Positions 10,484 to 17,079 of a DNA stretch of 44,372 bases are shown here, one piece after another (position 1 is the first letter of the stretch; each line of letters starts with the position of its first letter). Both the position numbers and the translations under genes were made by a program. Where the stretch lies: the IMG/VR virus record IMGVR_UViG_3300021378_000047, positions 1 through 44,372 of that record; one strand, given 5' to 3'. A model generated the notes under the pieces. It saw nothing but the letters and a program-made list of their open reading frames with translations. It was not told the DNA's origin and did not search any database. This DNA is from a virus.

Positions 10484-11152
10484 TTATCTATTTATATTTT
10501 GTTTGTTATCAGAATCTTCTGATGGAACTTGCATCGTATTAGCCATTGTTGCAACAACTTGACTTTCTATTTCTGCAAATAACGCTTCTGGAATAAATAT
10601 TTGTTGTTCATATCTAGGTGTACAATCATTTTTTGTATCACAATCCCATTTTGTTATATCTGAATCAAACACACCTTCCACTTTAATAGCATCCCATTCT
10701 ATATTTGGACAATATATATAACCATCTAACCACCAAAAATATAATGTTTTATTATATTTAAAAGTTGTTGTTTTTGTCATTGATGTGTAAGTACCAGGTT
10801 GAGTTGCTTGTAGTTCTTGAGAACCATCTATTGAACTAATAGTCCGAATAAGTGGACCCCAATAACCTTCAAACATAGAGGGAAGTTTAAGTTTTGTGCG
10901 TTTGATAGTGCAACCACTTTTAATACCTGCACAATGAGCTTCTACTTTATCTACCTCAATTAATTCTACATATGGCAATGTTTTCCATACTGAATTAAAT
11001 TTTGTAAGTTTATTTGCATAGTCTTGCCTTCTCATTAAGAATTGAGCATACTTTTCAATTAAACTGTATATATATCTATCAGTAACAAAAGCATCTTGAA
11101 CTTCAGCTTTAACTTGACCTCTAATTCTAGATATTGATTCTGCTATTGTCAT
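10484..11152 (-). CDS. probable tail-tubular/connector protein
   Basis: The 222-aa protein begins with MTIAESISRIRGQVKAE, then a segment (25-50) with TDRYIYSLIEKYAQFLMRR, a helical start seen in short-tail connector proteins of Bacteroidota phages. The centre (75-150) is beta-rich with TIKRTKLKLP, a stretch ending in SSIDGSQEL and FKYNKTLYFWW, and then a PNIEWDAIKVEG strand. The C-terminal helix is IPEALFAEIESQVV. It precedes the 317-aa tube-like protein and the giant tail protein, so the three probably form a portal-distal assembly. The assignment rests on context and pattern memory of related phages; exact fold is not proven. Confidence 0.8.
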   Translation of the reverse strand: MTIAESISRIRGQVKAEVQDAFVTDRYIYSLIEKYAQFLMRRQDYANKLTKFNSVWKTLPYVELIEVDKVEAHCAGIKSGCTIKRTKLKLPSMFEGYWGPLIRTISSIDGSQELQATQPGTYTSMTKTTTFKYNKTLYFWWLDGYIYCPNIEWDAIKVEGVFDSDITKWDCDTKNDCTPRYEQQIFIPEALFAEIESQVVATMANTMQVPSEDSDNKQNINR

Positions 11153-11157
11153 TTTTT

Positions 11158-11724
11158 TTATTTTTCAAATTCGTTATAATACTTTAATGCTTTGGCTGTC
11201 TCTGTAAAATTTTCATCATATAAATGAGCAACTCTATATTTATTTTTCATTACTACATATTTTGTCCAATTGCTAGGATACTGTTTAGCAACTGATCTTT
11301 TAAAATTTCTACATGCAACAAAACGCCATAACTCTCTATTTTTAAATCTATATTTTGTAGAATAATTTGTATAAAATATTTTTCCTAAATTACCATCTGT
11401 TTCCCAATTTTTATTTTGTAATACTTTACCATACTCTTTTGACAAAGCATAATTTGTATTAACCGTTTTTGAAGGCTTACATGTTCCTATAAATAAAAAC
11501 CCCAATGAATCAGGCAACTCTACACCATCTCTATTCTGTATAACTGTATTCCAAATTTTAACATTATATAGTTTAATTATTTTTTTTAATTTAGTATTAT
11601 CAATATCGGAATATATAGGTTTTTTATCTTTAAACTCCTTTATTGTTTCTCCATTTAATAAACCTAATCTTTTTTCTCTATACCTTGGAGCATTAAGATC
11701 AGGCTTTTTAAAATTATTAATCAT
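11158..11724 (-). CDS. conserved phage protein of unknown function
   Basis: The 188-aa protein is basic and rich in Asn, Lys and Tyr. It contains a compact core with RDGVELPDSLGFLFIGTC (about 85-105) and KIFYTNYSTKYRFKNRELW (about 135-155). I recognise it as a type found beside tail-connector genes in marine Bacteroidota phages but know no function. No transmembrane segment, signal peptide or catalytic motif is visible. It sits between the phosphoesterase and the 222-aa connector-like gene, five bases before the latter, and is probably co-expressed with it. A head-tail joining or assembly role is only a guess. Confidence 0.75.
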   Translation of the reverse strand: MINNFKKPDLNAPRYREKRLGLLNGETIKEFKDKKPIYSDIDNTKLKKIIKLYNVKIWNTVIQNRDGVELPDSLGFLFIGTCKPSKTVNTNYALSKEYGKVLQNKNWETDGNLGKIFYTNYSTKYRFKNRELWRFVACRNFKRSVAKQYPSNWTKYVVMKNKYRVAHLYDENFTETAKALKYYNEFEK

Positions 11725-11782
11725 ATGTCTACATTTATAATTTACAAAAAAAACCCCACTAAATGAAATTTAACAGGTGTCT

Positions 11783-13003
11783 TTATAATACTTGATGTGC
11801 AAATTCAGCTATATTTCCCAAAGTTGGGTGTTGTAATTCTAATTTACCTGTTCGTCTGTTACCCACGTACTTATTTGAGTAATGATAATAATCTGTTTTA
11901 CCAAGACTTGGTAATGTCTTTTCTATAAAACCAGCTGTTTCATTAGATGTCATATATTCTACTTTTCTATCTGTATGAATATGTCCTTTGAATAAAGTTC
12001 TATTTACTGTTTCACCCCATTGCTTTGGATATTCACTAGCATAAATCAAAGGATTGTTTTTACTTCTTTTATCCCCATGCTCAAATGCATTAAAGTTATT
12101 ATGCCACACATGAACTTTTCTTTCCTCATATTTAATATCCCAAGTAATTTCACTACTACGTATAGATTGTGATAATGCATGAACTAAATGAAAAGATGAA
12201 AGTCTGTCATGATTACCAGGCACATAAACTACTACTAACTCTTTACAAAAAGCTTTTATATAACCAATAGCCCAATGCATAGCATCAAAAGCTTGTATAT
12301 AAGCATCTGTAGCCGTCATACAATTATCTAAACCTGTTCCGCTGGTAGTTGTACCCTCAAACGTATCCATGTTTATTAGATCACCTCCTACAACAAAATA
12401 CATTTTTTCAATACTATGTGCTGGTGTAGCTCTTTCTAATAAATTAATAATAGTTTCTTCAAAATCTTTGTCTATAGTTTCATTACCTTGTTTCCCAAAA
12501 TGTATATCTTGCAATGACATAATAGCACAAACTTTTTCACCTTTTTTATTTAATTTAGTTTTTGGTAATTTATATTGTTGAGGCTTCCAATTTTTAAGAA
12601 GTTCTTCAAAATGTTTTTCATCTGAATTTTTTATCTGACTAATTAATGCAGAAACTCTCCAGTGATCTCCCATTTGTTTATTCCAATACTGAGATAATCT
12701 CCATTTATTTTTATCTATCTTAAGCAACTGAATAATTTCTTCAGCACTTTTAGGTTCATGGTCAAAAGTTCCTGATATTTTACCTTCACCTTTTTCTAAA
12801 TCTATTGACTCTACTAGTTGTGCATTATCAGCAGCTTTACTAAAAAATTTATTTTTCTTTTTATCTTTGTTTTTTTCTTGTAATATTTGTTTCTTTAATT
12901 TAACATATTGTGATTCTGTAATGTTTAATTTTTCTGCACAATAGAAAGTACTTTTTTTCCATTTAAGGCTTTCAATAATTCGTTGTTTTAAATAACTTGA
13001 CAT
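11783..13003 (-). CDS. calcineurin-like metallophosphoesterase with N-terminal helix-turn-helix-like region
   Basis: The 406-aa protein shows the full metallophosphoesterase signature: DIH (Asp166, His168), GGD (Asp208), GNHD (264-266), HGD (His309) and GHIH (His341, His343). These build a two-metal site that hydrolyses phosphodiesters or phosphomonoesters. The N-terminal 45 residues look like a short helix-turn-helix (LKWKKSTFYCAEKLNITES), followed by a Lys-rich linker. The catalytic domain covers about 155-400. A nucleic-acid substrate (phage nuclease/phosphatase) is suggested by the N-terminal region but not shown. It is the only clear enzyme inside the tail block, and follows a strong terminator at 13064-13094, so it likely begins its own unit. 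Confidence 0.9.
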   Translation of the reverse strand: MSSYLKQRIIESLKWKKSTFYCAEKLNITESQYVKLKKQILQEKNKDKKKNKFFSKAADNAQLVESIDLEKGEGKISGTFDHEPKSAEEIIQLLKIDKNKWRLSQYWNKQMGDHWRVSALISQIKNSDEKHFEELLKNWKPQQYKLPKTKLNKKGEKVCAIMSLQDIHFGKQGNETIDKDFEETIINLLERATPAHSIEKMYFVVGGDLINMDTFEGTTTSGTGLDNCMTATDAYIQAFDAMHWAIGYIKAFCKELVVVYVPGNHDRLSSFHLVHALSQSIRSSEITWDIKYEERKVHVWHNNFNAFEHGDKRSKNNPLIYASEYPKQWGETVNRTLFKGHIHTDRKVEYMTSNETAGFIEKTLPSLGKTDYYHYSNKYVGNRRTGKLELQHPTLGNIAEFAHQVL

Positions 13004-13063
13004 AAAAAAATTTTTGTGGTTGTTGTAAAAATACGTATAATTAATTTAAAATAAAAAATTTAA

Positions 13064-13094
13064 TAAAAAAAGAGACTGAGTTACCCCAGTCTCT
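13064..13094 (-). terminator. Rho-independent terminator after the 187-aa tail gene
   Basis: On the minus strand an 8-bp perfect stem (AGAGACTG / CAGTCTCT, 13071-13094) with an 8-base loop is followed by a run of seven T. It lies downstream of the stop at 13144 and upstream of the start at 13003. Confidence 0.85.
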
Positions 13095-13143
13095 CCCAAC
13101 GTTTGCAGTAGAAAACCAACAAACCACCACTTGTTGTTTTTTT

Positions 13144-13707
13144 TTAACTAGCAGCTAATGTAGAAAATAATATCTCTATTGGTTTACAATTAGCACTATT
13201 ACCATTATCAACTACTTTAACTTTATACGCAGTTGATGCTGTTAAATTTGTCAATTTATAATTATATATAGATGTTGCTATAGGTGTTGAGTTAGCTAGT
13301 GTCCACCCGCTTGGAGCAATTTGTGTATCAAAATAAACATTTATTCCTGTACTAGAACTCCAAACGCCATTCCATAATATTTCAGCAGTTGAACTTGTTA
13401 CAGTATTTGCATATACATTATATGGATCGTGCTGTAAATCATTTGAAGTACATGCTCCTAATCCATTAGATAGTATCATAGCATATTTTTGTATAATTGA
13501 ATCTAGACGTTCCCCAGAAGTTATAACTATTTGATTACCGGGATCACCAATTTGAAAAGATGTTCCAGTATAACTAACACATGATGCACTTTGTATATCA
13601 TCACATCTCTCACTACCTACACTACAATCAGTGTAAGTACATGGATTAGTTAATGCTGTATCAGCACAGCTACATTTTTGACTACATTTTGTACAATTAC
13701 ATGCCAT
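13144..13707 (-). CDS. Cys-rich tail protein with fibronectin III-like C-terminus
   Basis: The 187-aa protein begins with a dense Cys cluster: about 10 Cys in the first 45 residues, with CNCTKCSQKCSC at 3-14. A segment (about 50-85) with QIGDPGNQIVITSGERLDSI follows. The C-terminal 90 residues form a beta-rich fibronectin III-like domain (TSSTAEILW ... YNYKLTNLTASTAYKVKVVD). It follows the 741-aa VWA gene by 13 bases and ends at a strong terminator, so the two are probably co-expressed. A role as a tail or receptor-contact accessory is inferred. The Cys cluster could bind metal or form disulfides once outside the cell. Confidence 0.85.
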   Translation of the reverse strand: MACNCTKCSQKCSCADTALTNPCTYTDCSVGSERCDDIQSASCVSYTGTSFQIGDPGNQIVITSGERLDSIIQKYAMILSNGLGACTSNDLQHDPYNVYANTVTSSTAEILWNGVWSSSTGINVYFDTQIAPSGWTLANSTPIATSIYNYKLTNLTASTAYKVKVVDNGNSANCKPIEILFSTLAAS

Positions 13708-13720
13708 TTTTTTTTAAGTT

Positions 13721-15946
13721 TTAAGGTGTTAAACAAGAGGCTGTTATCTGAGTATTTATAACTGCAGTATCAAATGTGTTATTAAAATCACCACCTGTTT
13801 GAGTAGCTAAATATCTCCATGGGAATACTGGAGATTGACCTGGAGGTGTGTAAGTAACGTCAACACCAGGACCTAAAATAAATATTTGTACTCCTTGAGT
13901 TAAAGCTTGTGTTGCTAATGTTTGAATAAATGTCCAATCATTTGCATCAAATGCTCCGTCATCACCACCTGGCAGTACATCTGTACCAACAATAATATAT
14001 TTAGCAACATTAGATCTCCATGCATTAGTAAAGCTGTTATTTAATACTCTATTGATAGCTTGATCTGTACATTCCGGACCTGTATTTCCACCACTACCCA
14101 TTTGTACACAAGTAGCTCCTAGAGCAGGTTGACCCAACTGATTTAATGCTGTTGTTGCAGTTGTTGCATTATTATCTTGGAACATTTCCCAAGCAGTAAT
14201 AAATAATTGATGATTATCATTACCTGGGTAATTTAATCTTTGTGTTGCTGGTAAACTTGTATATTCTGTACAACTACCATACCTTGGTGTTGTACTAGTA
14301 TTGTCTTCATCTGCTGTAACAATAGACAGTCTATAATTATTTGCTCCAGATGAAGTAGATATAGTAGTAATTAATGCTGCAAAACCACTTTGTAATGCCG
14401 CTATACTAGCTGCCATTGAACCTGAATAATCCATAATAAAAGCTACATCCATACCATCGCTACAACTTGCTGCTGCAGATTCTGTAGTAAATGTTTGTTG
14501 AGTAGAATTACAAACTTGTGTTGCTCCGTTAAATTGTACAGTTAATCTTACAGTATATGCTGTGTTAGGAGTTAATCCGGTTAATGTTCTTGCTACAGTA
14601 GTACCTGGATTAGTTACCTGATCTGTTGCCACTATTACACTTGCTCCGTCTATAACATCAATTGTGTAAACAGCTGTTGTACCCAATAAGTTACTGAAAC
14701 TTACTGTCACATCTGTTTCTGTTATTGCTGATGTAACTGGTATTTGACAAGGCACTAATCCTGTAATTACACTACTTTGATTATTTGAACATGTGTCAGT
14801 ACCATCTATAAAACTATAATTAACGGTTACATTTATATCTTGTGCAGTATTTAATGCACCAGTACTAAATAAATATCCCGATGCATTATTTTGTAAAGAT
14901 GATACACTTACTGTAGTAGATAATGAAGTCCCTGTTACATCTGTTAAAGTTAATAAAGTATATCCAGATGCATCTGAAAAAGTTGATGGAATACTTGAAC
15001 CTATAAAATTAAATAAAACACCATTGATTAAGCCATTAGATGCAAAAGAATTACTTGTTGTGTAATTATATACTATTGCATCACAACCACCAGGGCAACA
15101 ATTTGTTTGAATAGCTGCAACAGCAGAATATAAATCATCAATAACCACCCATGCATTTTGTACAGATTGTGCAAGCGTTGATGCACTATTGTTCCATCCA
15201 CTAATACTACCGTATGATACACTTGAATTTGTTAGACTATTACTAGTACCTGTAATTACACTTTGATTAATTGCTAAATTAATTGCAGATGGTAAACCCA
15301 CTGCAGTTTGTAATGAGCAAAATGCGGTTTCCAATGCAAGTACAACTACCGATACATTGGTTAAATTACCAACATTAGATACACAAGTTGGTATAATTTG
15401 AGCTTCTACAACTCCTCCACTACAAGGTAACACACAAGCTTCTAATACATCTATTCTAGTGTTAAAACTAGTAAGTGTAGTATTAATAGTATTTATACTT
15501 GCTAAATTTGTACATACTTGGTTTGCTATAAGTGTGGCAAAAGCATCCAAACGTAATTCAGTTACTGGATTACCGCTTGCATCATTATATTGCAAACAAG
15601 CCGGTAATACCATCATAGGTAATGGGGTAGTACCACCACCACCACCACTTGATGATGCATTTAAACAAATTTGAGTAACCATAGCCTGAAGAACAGGAAC
15701 TAAAGTTGTAGGTGTTGTACCTTGAATATTTAAACATGATAAATCTAATCCTGTTAAATTTGGATTAGCTGTTACACCATCTGTAATTATTTGGCATACT
15801 TTATCACCTATCTTTTTGGTTACTTCACTAATTGTGTCTCCATTGCATAAATCAATACATGCAATATCCGGACCTTGCCATATTACACAATTAGAAGATA
15901 TGTTATCACACCCATTAGTTGTGGCGCTTGAGCTTGTTGAAATCAT
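13721..15946 (-). CDS. tail/adhesion protein with fibronectin-like and C-terminal VWA domain
   Basis: The 741-aa protein has three visible parts. Residues 1-290 are Cys-rich with repeated helical/Thr-rich blocks (five or more CxxxC-type pairs, and a GGGGG linker at 101-105). Residues about 290-490 are beta-rich, including a fibronectin III-like unit (401-488, ending LTPNTAYTVRLTV). Residues about 495-741 are a von Willebrand A domain with a MIDAS motif DYSGS (Asp506, Ser508, Ser510). No signal peptide or membrane helix is seen, so export is by incorporation in the virion. VWA domains mediate metal-dependent protein binding; a host-receptor or inter-subunit contact role is inferred. It starts about 50 bases downstream of a promoter-like element and a terminator. 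Confidence 0.9.
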   Translation of the reverse strand: MISTSSSATTNGCDNISSNCVIWQGPDIACIDLCNGDTISEVTKKIGDKVCQIITDGVTANPNLTGLDLSCLNIQGTTPTTLVPVLQAMVTQICLNASSSGGGGGTTPLPMMVLPACLQYNDASGNPVTELRLDAFATLIANQVCTNLASINTINTTLTSFNTRIDVLEACVLPCSGGVVEAQIIPTCVSNVGNLTNVSVVVLALETAFCSLQTAVGLPSAINLAINQSVITGTSNSLTNSSVSYGSISGWNNSASTLAQSVQNAWVVIDDLYSAVAAIQTNCCPGGCDAIVYNYTTSNSFASNGLINGVLFNFIGSSIPSTFSDASGYTLLTLTDVTGTSLSTTVSVSSLQNNASGYLFSTGALNTAQDINVTVNYSFIDGTDTCSNNQSSVITGLVPCQIPVTSAITETDVTVSFSNLLGTTAVYTIDVIDGASVIVATDQVTNPGTTVARTLTGLTPNTAYTVRLTVQFNGATQVCNSTQQTFTTESAAASCSDGMDVAFIMDYSGSMAASIAALQSGFAALITTISTSSGANNYRLSIVTADEDNTSTTPRYGSCTEYTSLPATQRLNYPGNDNHQLFITAWEMFQDNNATTATTALNQLGQPALGATCVQMGSGGNTGPECTDQAINRVLNNSFTNAWRSNVAKYIIVGTDVLPGGDDGAFDANDWTFIQTLATQALTQGVQIFILGPGVDVTYTPPGQSPVFPWRYLATQTGGDFNNTFDTAVINTQITASCLTP

Positions 15947-15995
15947 AAATGCTTATTTTGCTATAATGCATGGTTTTCCATTAAACTATACATTT

Positions 15996-16007
15996 ATAAT
16001 ATACAAA
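15996..16007 (-). promoter_or_regulatory. putative late promoter element (TTTGTATATTAT)
   Basis: Minus-strand TTTGTATATTAT lies 50 bases upstream of the start at 15946 and inside the spacer after the terminator at 16005-16052. It matches the element upstream of the genes starting at 22954 and 24556 exactly or nearly so. Confidence 0.45.
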
Positions 16008-16052
16008 AAATTTTAAAACCAAACAAGAAATGCTTGGCTTTAAAATTTTTTA
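16005..16052. terminator. long AT-rich hairpin, probable bidirectional terminator
   Basis: The sequence AAAATTTTAAAACCAAACAAG pairs with CTTGGCTTTAAAATTTT across a short loop, giving a near-perfect stem with A-rich and T-rich flanks on both sides. It lies after the stop of the 91-aa gene (16084) and before the 741-aa gene, so it separates these units. Confidence 0.75.
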
Positions 16053-16083
16053 ATAAAATAAGTATTATGGAGATAAAACTCTA

Positions 16084-16359
16084 CTATGCTAGAGCTGTTT
16101 CTTCTTCTTTTTCTTCAACTTCAGTAATACTTCCATCTTCTAAACTAATATTTACAGAACCATATTTTTCCTCTAAAGAAATAGTCATGTCTTTCCACTC
16201 AGCTTGAAGTTCAGTATATCTACTTGCTAACTGGTTTTTAATTAATTCTTGGTTACCAATGTTTAATACTACAGTATTAATTTGATTTTTAAGATTATTA
16301 ACTTCTTCCAGCTCTTTGGCTGTAAGTTTTTTAGCCTTTGTAGTTTTACTTTTTGCCAT
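16084..16359 (-). CDS. small coiled-coil protein
   Basis: The 91-aa protein has a Lys-rich start, then a heptad-like helical stretch (about 12-65, LTAKELEEVNNLKNQINTVV and onward), then KYGSVNISLEDGSI (65-78) and an acidic tail. Similar short proteins (coiled coil plus YGDVSI-like hairpin) are common in marine phages, but I know no established role. It is flanked by a promoter-like box 33 bases upstream and a terminator just downstream, so it may be transcribed alone and abundantly. A structural or chaperone role is a guess. Confidence 0.8.
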   Translation of the reverse strand: MAKSKTTKAKKLTAKELEEVNNLKNQINTVVLNIGNQELIKNQLASRYTELQAEWKDMTISLEEKYGSVNISLEDGSITEVEEKEEETALA

Positions 16360-16385
16360 TGTATTTGGTTTTTAAATTATAATTT

Positions 16386-16399
16386 ATAATACAAATATA
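16386..16399 (-). promoter_or_regulatory. putative promoter: TATATTTG box plus TATTAT
   Basis: The minus strand reads TATATTTGTATTAT. TATATTTG fits the Bacteroidota -7 consensus TAnnTTTG exactly. It is 27-40 bases upstream of the start at 16359. Confidence 0.5.
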
Positions 16400-16425
16400 T
16401 AATCTTTTCTTTAATTTTCAAAATT

Positions 16426-16764
16426 TTACCAAGGTACATTTTTAGTTACGCTAGTTGGAGTAATTAAATTTTGAATTCTATTATCAAGACCAGCTTTAAT
16501 TTCTTCAATATCCATATCACTAGATTCTAACCAAGATACTACATCATCTTGTGTTAAACTATCAAAATCAACAAATTGATCTGAAGTTGGCGAATGAACA
16601 GTTTGAGTTCCAATTGTATTTGTTGTATAAGGATTACCTTCTGAATCAGTTTGATCTGATGTAGCTGTCATTCCCCAATGCACATTATATACTACATCAG
16701 TTAAAGTATCTTCTATTGGGTGTATATCCAATGCCTTAATTGCCCATGTGTATGTATTTGCCAT
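16426..16764 (-). CDS. small fibre-partner protein, paralogue of the 103- and 106-aa proteins
   Basis: The 112-aa protein starts with a beta-rich TYTWAIKALDIHP / VVYNVHWGMTAT region, then has an FDSLTQDDVVSWLE motif (about 68-81), and ends in a Pro/Trp terminus (NVPW). The same plan, motif and Pro-Trp ending occur in the 106-aa protein after the other repeat fibre. The 103-aa gene just upstream is a third copy. The family is probably one of the short phage DUFs placed after tail fibres (possibly DUF7936; not checked). A role in fibre folding, capping or attachment is inferred from the repeated pairing. Confidence 0.8.
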   Translation of the reverse strand: MANTYTWAIKALDIHPIEDTLTDVVYNVHWGMTATSDQTDSEGNPYTTNTIGTQTVHSPTSDQFVDFDSLTQDDVVSWLESSDMDIEEIKAGLDNRIQNLITPTSVTKNVPW

Positions 16765-16766
16765 TT

Positions 16767-17078
16767 TTATGTATTTAATTGTTTAGATTGAATATCTGAA
16801 TTATTAATATAGTTATTTCTTTCTGTAGCTTCATATACTACTTTTGTTTCTATTCTGTTTACTTCATCTGGCCCTAAATCCTCTTTAACCCAATCTAAAA
16901 CTTGTTCTTTCGTTAATTGTTCAAAAGGTATAAAATTTTCATCAGCCTCACCTTCAAAAGTTGATGAGTGAACAACAACAGATGCACCTTGACCTTCTTT
17001 ATGTTTACACGAGGCCATTACTTCAGCAACATAATTATTTTCTGTTTTAACTTTTATATCTATTATATTCCATTCCAT
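16767..17078 (-). CDS. small fibre-partner protein (second paralogue)
   Basis: The 103-aa protein has a beta-rich N-terminal half (WNIIDIKVKTENN, VAEVMASCKHK) and a conserved FEQLTKEQVLDWVKEDLG motif (about 52-70). It shares this with the 112-aa gene three bases downstream and the 106-aa gene at 39904. It lacks the PW ending of the other two. It lies one base after the S74 fibre, so it is translationally linked to it. Function is unknown; a fibre-associated role is inferred. Confidence 0.8.
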   Translation of the reverse strand: MEWNIIDIKVKTENNYVAEVMASCKHKEGQGASVVVHSSTFEGEADENFIPFEQLTKEQVLDWVKEDLGPDEVNRIETKVVYEATERNNYINNSDIQSKQLNT

Positions 17079-17079
17079 A

